NCBI RefSeq assembly: GCF_003217495.1 | Contig: NZ_QJSW01000005.1 | Coordinates: 1 to 64,000, forward strand | From: Paenibacillus barcinonensis | Lineage (GTDB): Bacteria > Bacillota > Bacilli > Paenibacillales > Paenibacillaceae | Direction: 5' to 3' | Length of the DNA: 64,000 nucleotides | Shown here: positions 1 through 10,212 of the stretch, piece after piece | Numbering within the stretch: the stretch's first letter is position 1 | How the letters are laid out: every line of letters begins with the position of its first letter | Position numbers and translations under genes: made by a program | The notes under the pieces: model-generated | Database searches by the model: none | What the model saw: only the letters and a program-made list of their open reading frames with translations | What the model was told of the DNA's origin: nothing

Positions 1-18
1 ATATATCTTTTCTAATGA

Positions 19-92
<74 letters not shown>

Positions 93-120
93 TTGTAGCT
101 TTCCTAACCGAAAGTGATCT

Positions 121-198
121 GGAACCGTGGTGTAGTTGGCCTAACATGCCTGCCTGTCACGCAGGAGATCGCGGGTTCGAATCCCGTCGGTTCCGCCA
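121..198 (+). tRNA. tRNA-Asp (GUC)
   Basis: The acceptor stem is GGAACCG paired with CGGTTCC, the anticodon loop holds GTC, the T-loop is TTCGAAT, the discriminator is G (195), and CCA is encoded at 196-198. It is the tRNA expected to be sensed by the T-box in front of hisS-aspS in this window. Its 3' end is copied again 114 bases downstream, in the spacer before tRNA-Gly. Confidence 0.95.
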
Positions 199-321
199 TT
201 TATATATGCTTCAGGGATGAGAATCCGGGTTTCGGGTTCGTCGGAGCATACACTTCGAGAGCATTTGCTTCGCAGTCTCGAACGGAGTGAGAGTATCCCG
301 TCGGTTCCGCCATTTATATAT
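181..321 (+). repeat. 27-bp direct repeat of the tRNA-Asp 3' end
   Basis: Bases 181-207 (from the T-loop through the acceptor strand, discriminator and CCA of tRNA-Asp plus a short AT tail) recur exactly at 295-321. The copies are 114 bases apart. The second copy has no 5' tRNA half and cannot fold as a tRNA. The intervening 87 bases carry no convincing gene and include a short inverted repeat, CGAGA ... TCTCG, near 257-281. A duplicated tRNA 3' end is what site-specific integration into a tRNA gene leaves behind, but local duplication would look the same. Confidence 0.85.
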
Positions 322-334
322 TTTATTATCGCAT

Positions 335-409
335 GCGGAAGTGGCTCAGCGGTAGAGCATCGCCTTGCCAAGGCGAGGGTCGCGGGTTCGATTCCCGTCT
401 TCCGCTCCA
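335..409 (+). tRNA. tRNA-Gly (GCC)
   Basis: The acceptor stem GCGGAAG pairs with CTTCCGC, the anticodon GCC sits in loop TTGCCAA, the T-loop is TTCGATT, the discriminator is T, and the CCA end is encoded at 407-409. It begins 13 bases after the duplicated tRNA-Asp end. Confidence 0.95.
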
Positions 410-416
410 ATATTTT

Positions 417-493
417 GCGCCCTTAGCTCAGCTGGATAGAGCGTTTGACTACGAATCAAAAGGCCGGGAGTTCGAATCTCTCAGGGCGCGCCA
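417..493 (+). tRNA. tRNA-Arg (ACG)
   Basis: The acceptor GCGCCCT pairs with AGGGCGC, the anticodon loop contains ACG (A34 is normally deaminated to inosine so that one tRNA reads CGU, CGC and CGA), the discriminator is G, and CCA is encoded at 491-493. It starts seven bases after tRNA-Gly. Confidence 0.95.
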
Positions 494-509
494 TTTTATT
501 TTATCGTTT

Positions 510-588
510 GCCGGCGTGGCGGAATGGCAGACGCGCTCGACTCAAAATCGAGTGGGAAACCGTGGAGGTTCGAGTCCTCTCGCCGGTA
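510..588 (+). tRNA. tRNA-Leu (CAA)
   Basis: The acceptor GCCGGCG pairs with CGCCGGT, the anticodon loop is CTCAAAA with anticodon CAA (reads UUG), and the variable region is extended, consistent with a class II tRNA. The discriminator is A and no CCA is encoded. The D-loop region is compact, so the exact length is slightly uncertain. Confidence 0.9.
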
Positions 589-595
589 TATATAA

Positions 596-669
596 CGGGA
601 TGTAGCTCAGCTTGGTAGAGCACCTGGTTTGGGACCAGGGGGTCGCATGTTCAAATCGTGTCATCCCGA
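596..669 (+). tRNA. tRNA-Pro (UGG)
   Basis: The acceptor CGGGATG pairs with CATCCCG, the anticodon loop TTTGGGA carries TGG, the discriminator is A, and no CCA is encoded. It is the last tRNA of the cluster. The cluster terminator follows within ten bases. Confidence 0.95.
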
Positions 670-675
670 TCTTTA

Positions 676-707
676 GAAAGCACTATCTTAACGGATAGTG
701 CTTTTTG
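676..707 (+). terminator. intrinsic terminator of the tRNA cluster
   Basis: An inverted repeat AAAGCACTATC ... GATAGTGCTTT with a short loop is followed by a T run, directly downstream of tRNA-Pro. Confidence 0.9.
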
Positions 708-806
708 CTGTTTGATAATATCCTTGCAGACTTCGAGCACACGGGTGTGCATAAAGCGTAATACATTAGGTCACAATAGTTTTAAAAAGTGATTGAAGGG
801 GTTTAT

Positions 807-1499
807 GTGAGCAGGCTCAACTTCAGAAAACAATTCAGGAAGCGTTGGCGGCGATGGAGACGAACGTTGTGGATGGCCGGTGCGATCATAGCGATTACGG
901 TATTAGCATACCGTGGTATAACCATATCAGCCGCGGTAGAGCGCTTATTAACAACAAAATTTGGGGAAGCTGTGAGTGTTATGGGTTCAGTCGAGCAGGA
1001 TCGCCGAACTGAGCAGGAGATTGAGACACTTGTAAGCCAACTCCAGACTGAGAGAACGAAATTAATACGTGTCGTTTTGCAAACTAAATATATCTGTGGT
1101 GTGGAGACAGAACAATTAGGAAGAATGGATATACCTCAATTGAAAGTATTACTTGCTCAACATCCAGAGTGGGATGCTGAGGTTACTTCAGTGGATACTC
1201 TGCAACTGAAGCAGAGCATAGATGATCTCTCGCCGATCTGCAAGCAGCAAGCCTACATCAGTATTGATGCTGCTGGTAATCTGAATCTATACGAGGGTAA
1301 GCCTGCGGAAGATAACGTTATTCGTACGTTTTTTCAACTGGATGTAGGTACGTTGGAGAGCTCACTGCCTAATGGAGTTTTAGAGCAATTGCAGGAAGGG
1401 ATTCGTGTTCAAGATAAGGATGAATATGACAGTGTGATTTCCACATTCAGCGACTTTGCTGTGGATGAAAGGCATCGACTGCTTCGGAACGGCGGTTAA
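807..1499 (+). CDS. bofC: BofC-family forespore signalling protein
   Basis: The protein has a very basic N-terminus, one membrane segment at about residues 20-42, then a lumenal domain whose second half (ISIDAAGNLNLYEG through FFQLDVGTLE) resembles the BofC C-terminal domain. In B. subtilis, BofC is exported from the forespore and restrains SpoIVB, the protease that triggers pro-sigma-K processing. Position supports the call, because bofC precedes ruvA in B. subtilis. The reading frame is open from a GTG at 789, but the GTG at 807 has an AAGGGG site five bases upstream and is preferred, giving 230 residues. That is longer than B. subtilis BofC (about 170). The function is inferred from family and synteny. 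Confidence 0.8.
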   Translation: MSRLNFRKQFRKRWRRWRRTLWMAGAIIAITVLAYRGITISAAVERLLTTKFGEAVSVMGSVEQDRRTEQEIETLVSQLQTERTKLIRVVLQTKYICGVETEQLGRMDIPQLKVLLAQHPEWDAEVTSVDTLQLKQSIDDLSPICKQQAYISIDAAGNLNLYEGKPAEDNVIRTFFQLDVGTLESSLPNGVLEQLQEGIRVQDKDEYDSVISTFSDFAVDERHRLLRNGG

Positions 1500-1555
1500 C
1501 TCTCACAATAAAAAGTCGGAGCTTCCAGTCGAATATGTGAACAAAAGAACTTGAC

Positions 1556-1584
1556 CAAAGGACATCATCAGTATGTCCTTTTTT
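1556..1584 (+). terminator. terminator after bofC
   Basis: The stem AAGGACAT ... ATGTCCTT with a seven-base loop ends in TTTTTT, 57 bases after the bofC stop codon. It separates bofC from the ruv genes. Confidence 0.85.
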
Positions 1585-1693
1585 GTCGTGGTCTGTGGAA
1601 ACGTAGAATGTAAAACATTTTGCAGAATACAAACGAAAAACAGCAAGTATTAGCATAGACAAAGTTTTTCCTGCCGCGCGGCTTATCTTTTGT

Positions 1694-1699
1694 TATAAT
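1694..1699 (+). promoter_or_regulatory. candidate -10 element for ruvCAB
   Basis: A perfect TATAAT lies 46 bases before the ruvC start. No good -35 hexamer is seen at 16-18 bases upstream, so this is a weak call that rests on the -10 and on the terminator that closes bofC just upstream. Confidence 0.35.
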
Positions 1700-1744
1700 G
1701 AAATGAACGATACATATGTTCGCTTTTGTAAGGGAGAGATGGTT

Positions 1745-2248
1745 TTGCGTTTTTTGGGGATTGACCCGGGGATTGCGATTGTGGGTTTCGGATTTGTGGA
1801 TAAGATCGGGAACAAGGTTGTGCCCGTACAATATGGATGTATTCAGACAGAGGCTCATACTCCTGAGGAGGAGAGACTTCTTCACGTATATGAGGGCATG
1901 GTACAGTTAATTGACAAATATAAACCGGATGCGGTAGCACTGGAGAAGCTTTTTTTTAACCGGAATGTAACTACAGCGATGTCTGTCAGTCAGGCAAGAG
2001 GGGTCATGGTGCTTGCAGCTGCCCAGAAGGGTCTTCCGGTTGCAGAATATACTCCAATGCAGATCAAACAGGCTATTGTGGGGTATGGCAAGGCGGAGAA
2101 AAAGCAGGTACAGGAGATGGTCAAAATGTTTCTTCGCCTTCAAGTTGTGCCCAAACCGGATGACGTGGCAGATGCGCTGGCTGTTGCTGTGTGTCATGCC
2201 CATTCTTATACATTAAATTCCAAGTTGAATGAGGTATTGCGAAAATGA
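1745..2248 (+). CDS. ruvC: crossover junction endodeoxyribonuclease RuvC
   Basis: RuvC cuts Holliday junctions symmetrically, working on junctions migrated by RuvAB. The RNase H-like fold signature is clear: LGIDPG at the start with the first catalytic Asp at residue 7, a catalytic Glu in ALEKLFF, and the C-terminal acidic pair in PDDVADALA. The length from the chosen start is 167 residues, normal for the family. The frame is open from 1703, but TTG at 1745 has GGGAG eight bases upstream and puts the Asp at position 7 as in E. coli. It overlaps ruvA by four bases (ATGA), so the two are translationally coupled. B. subtilis has no RuvC and uses RecU, so its presence helps place the organism. 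Confidence 0.95.
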   Translation: MRFLGIDPGIAIVGFGFVDKIGNKVVPVQYGCIQTEAHTPEEERLLHVYEGMVQLIDKYKPDAVALEKLFFNRNVTTAMSVSQARGVMVLAAAQKGLPVAEYTPMQIKQAIVGYGKAEKKQVQEMVKMFLRLQVVPKPDDVADALAVAVCHAHSYTLNSKLNEVLRK

Positions 2249-2859
2249 TTGATTTTTTAAGAGGACAATTCATACATGTTGAGAGTGATTATATTGTTCT
2301 GGATGTTCATGGCGTAGGTTATCGTGTATTCTGTCCGAATCCTTATGCGTTTGCTAAACAAGAAGGCGAAATAACGGTGTATACCCATCATCATGTTCGT
2401 GAAGACGCAATGCTGCTATTTGGTTTTGTGACGCGAGATGAGCAGCGTTTGTTCCGCAAACTGATTGAAGTGTCCGGCATCGGACCGAAAGTGGCTTTGG
2501 GGATTCTTGCTGGCGGTACGCCAGATCACGTAGTTACTGCGATCTATCAGGAGAACTTGACGTTCTTGACAAAGCTGCCAGGCATCGGTAAGAAAACAGC
2601 GCAGCGTATGATTCTTGATCTGAAAGACAAGCTGGACGGCTTCGGTACGGCAGCATACGAGACGGGGTTGTTCGCACCGCCATCTGAAGAGGCTGGAAGC
2701 GGCTCTGCTTGGGATGAGGCCCGTGAAGGCCTGAAGGTACTTGGTTACACAGATAGTGAGCTGGATAAGGTATGGCTAAAAATGAAAAAAGATGCGACTA
2801 CGGCGGATTCTGTAGACGTGCTGATGAAGCGCGCGCTGCAGATGTTATTTACCGGATAA
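2245..2859 (+). CDS. ruvA: Holliday junction DNA helicase subunit RuvA
   Basis: RuvA binds the four-way junction as a tetramer and loads the RuvB motors. The 204-residue protein has the N-terminal OB domain (MIDFLRGQ start), two helix-hairpin-helix motifs (VSGIGPKVA near residue 80 and LPGIGKKTA near residue 115), a linker rich in Gly, Ser and acidic residues, and the C-terminal RuvB-binding helices ([16 protein letters not shown]). The start ATG overlaps the ruvC stop. It belongs to a ruvC-ruvA-ruvB operon. Confidence 0.97.
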   Translation: MIDFLRGQFIHVESDYIVLDVHGVGYRVFCPNPYAFAKQEGEITVYTHHHVREDAMLLFGFVTRDEQRLFRKLIEVSGIGPKVALGILAGGTPDHVVTAIYQENLTFLTKLPGIGKKTAQRMILDLKDKLDGFGTAAYETGLFAPPSEEAGSGSAWDEAREGLKVLGYTDSELDKVWLKMKKDATTADSVDVLMKRALQMLFTG

Positions 2860-2914
2860 ATTTTTTGAAATAATATAATAGAGTTGCAGCCTGCAAGAAA
2901 AGGGTGAGAAAAGT

Positions 2915-3925
2915 ATGGATGAACGGATTATATCCGCAAACCTGATGATGGAGGACCAGAACGTTGAATTAAGTCTTCGTCCCCGTTATTTGAATGAATA
3001 CATCGGGCAGAATCAGGTGAAGGAAAATCTTAAAATATATATTGAAGCGGCTAAATTACGAAATGAAGCATTAGATCATGTGCTGTTATACGGTCCTCCG
3101 GGACTTGGTAAAACAACACTTGCTAATATTATTGCCAATGAACTTGGCGTAAATCTCAGAACAACTTCAGGTCCGGCAATTGAACGCCCAGGCGATCTCG
3201 CTGCGCTGCTGACGAATCTGCAAGAGGGAGATGTCTTGTTTATTGACGAGATTCATCGCCTGCATCGTACGGTTGAAGAGGTGATGTATCCCGCAATGGA
3301 AGATTCCGCATTAGATATTATGATTGGCAAGGGTCCCAGTGCACGATCCGTTCGTTTGGATTTGCCGCCATTTACGTTGATTGGTGCGACTACCCGTGCG
3401 GGGCTATTGTCTGCTCCTCTTCGAGATCGGTTTGGGGTTATTAGCCGTCTGGAATTCTACACAGTTGATGAACTGGCCTACATCGTATCACGCTCTACCG
3501 AAATTTTGGGTGTAGAGATTGTGGGCGATGCCGCAGAGGAGATTGCTCTGCGTTCACGCGGGACACCACGTATTGCTAATCGTTTATTGAAACGGGTACG
3601 TGATTTTGCGCAGGTGCGGGGCGATGGCATTATTACACAAGCGGTGGCAGAAGAAGCATTGCAACGTCTTCAGATTGATCCGCGTGGATTAGACGAAATT
3701 GATCACAAGATGCTCAAGTCCATGATTCATAGCTTCCGGGGAGGCCCTGTTGGTCTGGATACCATTGCGGCAACCATTGGGGAGGAGTCTCAGACGATTG
3801 AGGATGTATATGAACCGTATCTGTTGCAGATCGGTATGATTCAGCGGACGCCAAGAGGACGAATCGTAACGGATCTGGCCTACCATCATCTTGGGCTGCC
3901 TGTTCCGCCTAGAGATGCCAAGTAA
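2915..3925 (+). CDS. ruvB: Holliday junction branch migration ATPase RuvB
   Basis: This is a 336-residue AAA+ motor that pulls DNA through the RuvA-bound junction. Visible motifs are Walker [10 protein letters not shown] (about residue 62), Walker B LFIDEIHR, sensor 1 GATTRAG, the arginine-finger region APLRDRFG, and the C-terminal winged helix (TPRGR). The ATG is preceded by AAGGGTGAG. It sits 55 bases after ruvA with no terminator between. Confidence 0.97.
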   Translation: MDERIISANLMMEDQNVELSLRPRYLNEYIGQNQVKENLKIYIEAAKLRNEALDHVLLYGPPGLGKTTLANIIANELGVNLRTTSGPAIERPGDLAALLTNLQEGDVLFIDEIHRLHRTVEEVMYPAMEDSALDIMIGKGPSARSVRLDLPPFTLIGATTRAGLLSAPLRDRFGVISRLEFYTVDELAYIVSRSTEILGVEIVGDAAEEIALRSRGTPRIANRLLKRVRDFAQVRGDGIITQAVAEEALQRLQIDPRGLDEIDHKMLKSMIHSFRGGPVGLDTIAATIGEESQTIEDVYEPYLLQIGMIQRTPRGRIVTDLAYHHLGLPVPPRDAK

Positions 3926-4030
3926 GGATTAACTATACGGTGATGTGGATTGGACAAGAGCTCCTGATTACAAAATGATAAGAGAAGAACCGATATACAC
4001 AAAAGACACTGTACAGAGAGGAGCCTGAAG

Positions 4031-6112
4031 GTGGCAAAAGCAATACGTACGAAAAAATGGAGTCGTCGATTGAAAGTGCTGGCGGCTGCTCTAATGATGA
4101 CAGCAACATGTTTGCAGTTACCCGCTTATGCTGATGGCAATGATGCACAGTTGATCAGGGTAGCTCTGTTTGCCAATTTAGGAAGCACATATAAATCAAC
4201 GACACCACTCGTCACATTTGAAGCGAGTGGACAGTGGGGGCTTCAGTCTGAGCGGGGCACCACTATGACGATTCCATCCGGACAAGCACGTTTTAGTGCA
4301 GATGGATTTCGTGTAAAAGTGCTAGAAACGACCGATTTTAAAACAGCCGCAGCAGCTGCAAAATTGCTCCAGGCGACTACAGATAAACCGTTATTATTCA
4401 GTGCATCGTTCAATGGCAAAACGCTTTATCAATTGTATACAGGCAATTATGGAACGGCAGCACTGGCAGGACAAGCCGTTACAAGAGTACAAAAAACAGC
4501 TTCAGCTCAATTAGCAGGACAGCAACCTGCTGTGACAGGAAGCGAACATCTGCAAGCAGGCAGCTATAACTCTCTTCAGGAAGCAGAAGCGGCGCAGGCA
4601 AGTTTGCTGTCAGCCGGCTTTACAGCTTATCCTGTACTTCAACTGGACGGAAGCCAGACTTATACAGTTTGGGTGGGGGAAGCTGCATCTGCAGCAGAGT
4701 TATCTACGCTAAAGCAGCGTATCGAAACGAGTGCAGCTGGCATGAACCTCACTCCTGCAGGCAGTGGGGGTCTAATAATTCGTCAGGATGCAGGATTGAA
4801 TATGGACAAGCTAATAACTGCTCCGCATTATACAATTGCAGGTAAAGACTCTAAAGTTCTTGTACAAGGAACAGGTAGCGGTATCAAAGTTGTGGAGCGA
4901 TCACAGCGAACTTATCGTGGAGATATGGAAATCAGTATCGTTAATGGGGATTTGGCTCTGGTTAACGTTGTAGCGCTAGAACAATACTTGTATTCAGTTG
5001 TGGGTGCGGAGGTCTATTCTTCCTGGCCGGCAGAAGCATTGAAAGTGCAAGCAGTTGCGGCTCGTTCCTATGCGCTGCAGCAAGGGGAGCGTTTCAAGAT
5101 TGCCAATGTTGTAGATACCACACTGAGTCAGGCCTATAACGGAATGAATTCGGAGAACGATAAAGTAACGAAAGCTGTGGATGCTACTGCCGGAGAAGTT
5201 ATTAAAAGCGGAGGCAAAATAGTAGAAGCTGTGTTTTCCTCCAATGCGGGCGGTCAAACGGCCCATCCTTCTGAGGTATGGAACGGTGGTGCAGGAGTCT
5301 TCACTAATGTGGAGAGCCGTGGAGATCAATCTGCCCAAGCCGGGCTTCAGACCTGGTATCATGTTCTTCTGAATTCAGGTGTGAGCGGATATATTCGTGA
5401 AGATAACGTAAAGCAACTCGCAGCAAAGTCGGATGCGGGCCTCTCTAAAGTAACCGTCACGGCTCAAAATACGAATGTAAGACCTATCCCGCTGATCCAA
5501 TCCAATGTTGAACCGGTAGCCAAAATTAATCCCGGAACAGAGGTTGTTGTATTGGCAAAAGTGGCTCAATCCAATGATTATGCCTGGGTAAGAGGACCGT
5601 TTACCTCAGCGCAGCTACTTAAAACATTGCAGGGTAAAACGACAACCGCCCTTCCTTCCTCAATCTCCATGCTGGAAGTAAGCAAGCGAGGACCTTCTGG
5701 ACGAGCGATGGAAGTTACGGCGAACGGGCAGCCACTGACAGTCAAATATGCTGATACTTACCGCTCTGCATTAGGTGGATTGCCTAGCACTTTATTTGAT
5801 ATTGCTGGAACCGGAAGTTATACTGTATTAGGCGCTGACGGCAATAAAGTCAGCAAAACGGGATCACAGGGGGCTGCTGTGTTATCTGCCTCAGGAACTG
5901 GAACCTCTTCGAGCAATGCCTTGGTTGTGATGAGTGCTGATGGTCAAGCGAGAGCTGTAACACAGGGGCAGATGTTTATGTTCATCGGTCAAGGTAATGG
6001 TCATGGGCTCGGATTATCTCAATGGGGAGCCAAAGGGATGGCTGATGAAGGGTATGATTACCAGACAATATTGAAACACTATTATCAAAATGCGACGATT
6101 GTCAAAGAATGA
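4031..6112 (+). CDS. SpoIID/LytB-domain exported protein
   Basis: A signal peptide (about residues 1-35, cut near AYADG) leads into a 693-residue secreted or membrane-linked protein. Residues from about 165 to 235 look like a SPOR-type peptidoglycan-binding module (HLQAGSYNSLQEAEAA). The SpoIID core follows, with YLYSVVGAEV and SSWPAEALKVQAVAARSYAL, where the Glu of GAEV matches the position of the SpoIID lytic transglycosylase Glu. The core is interrupted by two SH3-like stretches (WYHVLLNSGVSGYIRED and NTNVRPIPLIQSN), and the protein ends with the conserved GNGHGLGLSQWGAKGMA. B. subtilis SpoIID is about half this size and is encoded elsewhere, so this is a paralogue or LytB-type relative rather than spoIID itself. 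The start GTG has GAGGAG upstream. The role is probably peptidoglycan remodelling, but the substrate and timing are unknown. Confidence 0.85.
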   Translation: MAKAIRTKKWSRRLKVLAAALMMTATCLQLPAYADGNDAQLIRVALFANLGSTYKSTTPLVTFEASGQWGLQSERGTTMTIPSGQARFSADGFRVKVLETTDFKTAAAAAKLLQATTDKPLLFSASFNGKTLYQLYTGNYGTAALAGQAVTRVQKTASAQLAGQQPAVTGSEHLQAGSYNSLQEAEAAQASLLSAGFTAYPVLQLDGSQTYTVWVGEAASAAELSTLKQRIETSAAGMNLTPAGSGGLIIRQDAGLNMDKLITAPHYTIAGKDSKVLVQGTGSGIKVVERSQRTYRGDMEISIVNGDLALVNVVALEQYLYSVVGAEVYSSWPAEALKVQAVAARSYALQQGERFKIANVVDTTLSQAYNGMNSENDKVTKAVDATAGEVIKSGGKIVEAVFSSNAGGQTAHPSEVWNGGAGVFTNVESRGDQSAQAGLQTWYHVLLNSGVSGYIREDNVKQLAAKSDAGLSKVTVTAQNTNVRPIPLIQSNVEPVAKINPGTEVVVLAKVAQSNDYAWVRGPFTSAQLLKTLQGKTTTALPSSISMLEVSKRGPSGRAMEVTANGQPLTVKYADTYRSALGGLPSTLFDIAGTGSYTVLGADGNKVSKTGSQGAAVLSASGTGTSSSNALVVMSADGQARAVTQGQMFMFIGQGNGHGLGLSQWGAKGMADEGYDYQTILKHYYQNATIVKE

Positions 6113-6180
6113 AACAAAGAATACGATGCAGTTCAAGAATGAATTGAAAGAATACCAATGTGTTAAGGAATGAATAGAAC

Positions 6181-7209
6181 ATGAATGTGGACTTATATAA
6201 CTTTGAATTACCAGAGGAACTAATTGCACAGACACCATTGCTGGATCGCACCGCTTCTCGGTTGCTTACTTTGAATAAAGAGACGGGCGACGTTGCTCAC
6301 CACCATTTTCCTCATATCATCAACGTGCTGGAGCCAGGAGATACGCTGATTTTGAATGATACTCGTGTATTGCCTGCCCGCCTGTTCGGTGTCAAAGAAG
6401 ACACAGGCGCCAAGGCGGAGGTGTTACTCCTCAAGAATGTGGAAGGCGACAAGTGGGAGGCACTGGTCAAGCCAGGTAAAAAGCTGAGAGATGGTGCGGT
6501 CATCGTGTTTAGTGATGAACTCAAGGCCGTTATTAATGAAGTCGGTGAAATGGGGGCGCGTACGTTAACGTTTGAGTACAACGGCATCTTCCAGGAGATT
6601 TTGGATCGTCTGGGCGAAATGCCGCTGCCGCCATATATCAAGGAAACGCTTGATGATCGTGAGCGTTATCAGACGGTATATGCGAAACACGAAGGTTCCG
6701 CTGCTGCACCGACAGCCGGGCTTCATTTTACAGATGAGCTTCTTGATCAGATTCGCGCTAAAGGTGTGAATATCGGCTTTATAACTCTACATGTTGGGTT
6801 AGGCACCTTCAGACCGATGTCTGTTGATGTTGTCGAGGATCATGTTATGCATGAGGAATACTACTCTCTGTCTCAGGAGACGGCGGATCTGATTAACCAG
6901 ACCAAAGAGAACGGCAATAAAGTTTATGCAGTGGGTACAACCAGCTGCAGAACGTTGGAAACGGTGGGAAGCAAATTCGAAGATGGCATGCTGCAGGAAA
7001 GCAGTGGCTGGACGAGCATCTTTATCTACCCAGGATACTCCTTCAAAGTTATTGACGGGATGCTTACTAACTTCCATCTGCCGAAATCAACACTGGTTAT
7101 GCTTGTTAGTGCGCTGGCGGGTCGGGAGAATATAATGCATGCCTATGCCGAAGCGATCAAGGAGAGATACCGTTTCTTCAGTTTTGGCGATGCAATGCTG
7201 ATTTATTAA
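6181..7209 (+). CDS. queA: tRNA preQ1(34) S-adenosylmethionine ribosyltransferase-isomerase QueA
   Basis: QueA transfers and isomerises the ribosyl group of S-adenosylmethionine onto preQ1 in tRNA, giving epoxyqueuosine. The 342-residue protein shows the family signatures [10 protein letters not shown] at the start, [33 protein letters not shown] and [10 protein letters not shown]. It is 34 bases upstream of tgt, the enzyme that inserts preQ1, so the two consecutive steps are co-transcribed as in B. subtilis. The ATG at 6181 follows AAGGAATGA. Confidence 0.97.
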   Translation: MNVDLYNFELPEELIAQTPLLDRTASRLLTLNKETGDVAHHHFPHIINVLEPGDTLILNDTRVLPARLFGVKEDTGAKAEVLLLKNVEGDKWEALVKPGKKLRDGAVIVFSDELKAVINEVGEMGARTLTFEYNGIFQEILDRLGEMPLPPYIKETLDDRERYQTVYAKHEGSAAAPTAGLHFTDELLDQIRAKGVNIGFITLHVGLGTFRPMSVDVVEDHVMHEEYYSLSQETADLINQTKENGNKVYAVGTTSCRTLETVGSKFEDGMLQESSGWTSIFIYPGYSFKVIDGMLTNFHLPKSTLVMLVSALAGRENIMHAYAEAIKERYRFFSFGDAMLIY

Positions 7210-7234
7210 TAATCGATTAACTTTCAGAGGATGA

Positions 7235-8380
<1,146 letters not shown>

Positions 8381-8447
8381 TTAAGGTTTTTGCGGAGCCG
8401 ATGTAACAAGCAATATCTGTATGTATAGTCGATAAGGGGGAGTTTGC

Positions 8448-8765
8448 ATGTTTCAAGGAATGTTAGCGGCAGGAACAACGCCTAGTGCAGGTGGTGGAAT
8501 TTTCTCATTAATCGTACCTTTGGTACTCATGGTAGCGATTTTCTACTTCCTGATGATTCGTCCACAGAACAAAAAGCAAAAGCAACGTAATCAAATGTTG
8601 AGCCAGTTGAAAAAGGGCGATAAAATTGTAACCATTGGCGGCCTTCACGGTACAATTGCCGAAATTACAGACGATGTCGTGGTATTGCGCGTTAACGATG
8701 TAACCAAACTTACATTTGATCGCAACGCCATCAGCAGTGCTGTAAGTCGTGAAACGGCTCAATAA
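8448..8765 (+). CDS. yajC: preprotein translocase subunit YajC
   Basis: A 105-residue protein with one N-terminal membrane helix (SLIVPLVLMVAIFYFLMI) followed by the family sequence RPQNKKQKQ and a soluble tail with GDKIVTIGGLHG. YajC is an accessory partner of SecDF. AAGGGGGAG lies seven bases before the ATG. It ends the queA-tgt-yajC run, and a strong terminator follows 40 bases later. Confidence 0.96.
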   Translation: MFQGMLAAGTTPSAGGGIFSLIVPLVLMVAIFYFLMIRPQNKKQKQRNQMLSQLKKGDKIVTIGGLHGTIAEITDDVVVLRVNDVTKLTFDRNAISSAVSRETAQ

Positions 8766-8805
8766 TTTTATACATGATGAGAATATGCCTGGCATATTCC
8801 CGAAC

Positions 8806-8841
8806 AGAGAATCGGATCTGAGCAGATCCGGTTCTCTTTTT
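8806..8841 (+). terminator. terminator after yajC
   Basis: The stem AGAGAATCGGATCT ... AGATCCGGTTCTCT with a four-base loop ends in TTTTT. The opposite strand also ends in an A/T-rich stretch after the stem, so it may also serve the convergent membrane-protein gene. Confidence 0.9.
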
Positions 8842-8880
8842 GTATTTTTAACGAACAGGGATGTTGAACAGAGAAGGCGG

Positions 8881-9276
8881 TCAGGAAGAACGTTGAGTAT
8901 TCACACCGAAGATGCCTCCGAACGCGGCGAGCACAAAAGCGCTGAGCAGCTGCAGGCTGTCCCTCCAGTTGAAGGAAGCATCGAGTGCGAGGAAGCCGAT
9001 GAGTAACACGAGAAGCCCATATACGATGCCCGTAAGGCCTCCATAGTACCATCCTTTCTCGCCCGACCGTTTACCCGCAATGAAACCACCCATGAGAAGA
9101 GACAAGCCATGAACAACGTAAGTATAGGTAGAGAGGTCCTGTTCTCGCATGTCGCTCATCCACAGGAAGAAGGAAAGAATGAAAGCGCCGATAAACATCC
9201 AGACAAAAGCATGACAGAGGCCAGACAGAATTGGATTGGACATCCGAAATGAGAACAAGCGGCGAATCAATTGCAT
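8881..9276 (-). CDS. TIGR04086-type four-helix membrane protein (YrzE-like)
   Basis: A 131-residue integral membrane protein with about four hydrophobic segments and conserved-looking GGFIAGKRSGEKGWYYGG between the second pair. The start is the ATG at 9276, because AGGGGG lies seven bases before it on the minus strand; the frame remains open further upstream without a better site. In B. subtilis, yrzE occupies the same place between yrbF (yajC) and yrbG. The function is unknown. Confidence 0.8.
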   Translation of the reverse strand: MQLIRRLFSFRMSNPILSGLCHAFVWMFIGAFILSFFLWMSDMREQDLSTYTYVVHGLSLLMGGFIAGKRSGEKGWYYGGLTGIVYGLLVLLIGFLALDASFNWRDSLQLLSAFVLAAFGGIFGVNTQRSS

Positions 9277-9457
9277 GAAGTATCCCCCTTGTACAAGTTT
9301 GAAATTAATACAGTGTATGGTCAAGCCTGCGTACTTATGAACTGATTTCCATTAAATAAACGGATTATTTCTGCATGAGCCCGTCAGGTTCAGGTCAAAA
9401 TAGGGATTGCACTTCCGGTGTCTGTCCAAATGCTGAAATGCGAAGGAGGTCCCTGTT

Positions 9458-10210
9458 ATGAATTTCACTGATATCGGCCCACATGTATTCCGTACAATAC
9501 TCATGTATTTTCTGGTTTACTGTGCAATTCGTATTATGGGCAAACGTGAGATCGGCAAGCTGTCCATGTTTGATCTGGTCGTGTCGATTATGCTCGCCGA
9601 AATGGCTGCTTTTGTCATCGAAGATATTAAAAAACCGCTCTCCCATGGCATTGCACCGATGCTGACGGTCATCATCATGCAGATAGGTATGGCCTATGTC
9701 GGCTTGAAAAGCCGAAAGCTTCGTCTGATGATTGATGGAAAACCAACGGTTATCATCTCCAAAGGCAAGCTTCACCGGGATGAAATGAAAAAGCAGCGTT
9801 ATAATCTGGATGATCTGCTTCAGCAGCTACGGGAACAAAACATAGATAGCATAGAAGATGTGGATTTTGCTTTGCTTGAGACAACGGGCAAGCTGACGGT
9901 GTTTCCTAAAGATCAAAGCGAAGGTAGTGGCAATGCTTCCTCCACTTTGGGTTCAGGTAAACCATTGTCAGGTCAAAAGGGCAACATCAAATTAAAGGGC
10001 TTCCCCAACATCAAATATGAAGGGCTGCCTGTTCCGCTCATTATGGATGGGAAGGTTCAGGATGAGAATCTGGAGATGATCGAGAAAACACGCTTCTGGT
10101 TAAAAAATGAGATTCAACAAAAAGGTATCACGGATTTCAAGGATGTCTTTATATGCTCCATCGACCACAATGGCAAATTATATATCAGCCCTCGTGAGGA
10201 CAAGAAGTGA
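9458..10210 (+). CDS. DUF421 membrane protein (YrbG/YetF family)
   Basis: A 250-residue protein with three N-terminal membrane helices (FRTILMYFLVYCAIRIMGKREIG is the family hallmark region) and a cytosolic alpha/beta domain that includes RLMIDGKPTVIISKGKL. The ATG is preceded by GAAGGAGGT. B. subtilis yrbG is the positional counterpart. The family includes spore-associated YetF and YrbG, but no biochemical role is established that I can rely on. It converges with spoVB, leaving only two bases between stop codons. Confidence 0.85.
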   Translation: MNFTDIGPHVFRTILMYFLVYCAIRIMGKREIGKLSMFDLVVSIMLAEMAAFVIEDIKKPLSHGIAPMLTVIIMQIGMAYVGLKSRKLRLMIDGKPTVIISKGKLHRDEMKKQRYNLDDLLQQLREQNIDSIEDVDFALLETTGKLTVFPKDQSEGSGNASSTLGSGKPLSGQKGNIKLKGFPNIKYEGLPVPLIMDGKVQDENLEMIEKTRFWLKNEIQQKGITDFKDVFICSIDHNGKLYISPREDKK

Positions 10211-10212
10211 AT

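Noticed and set aside
141-605. Short ORFs over the tRNA genes on both strands, with phrases such as GGTDGIRTRD
   Set aside because: These are translations of tRNA sequence, a familiar annotation artefact.
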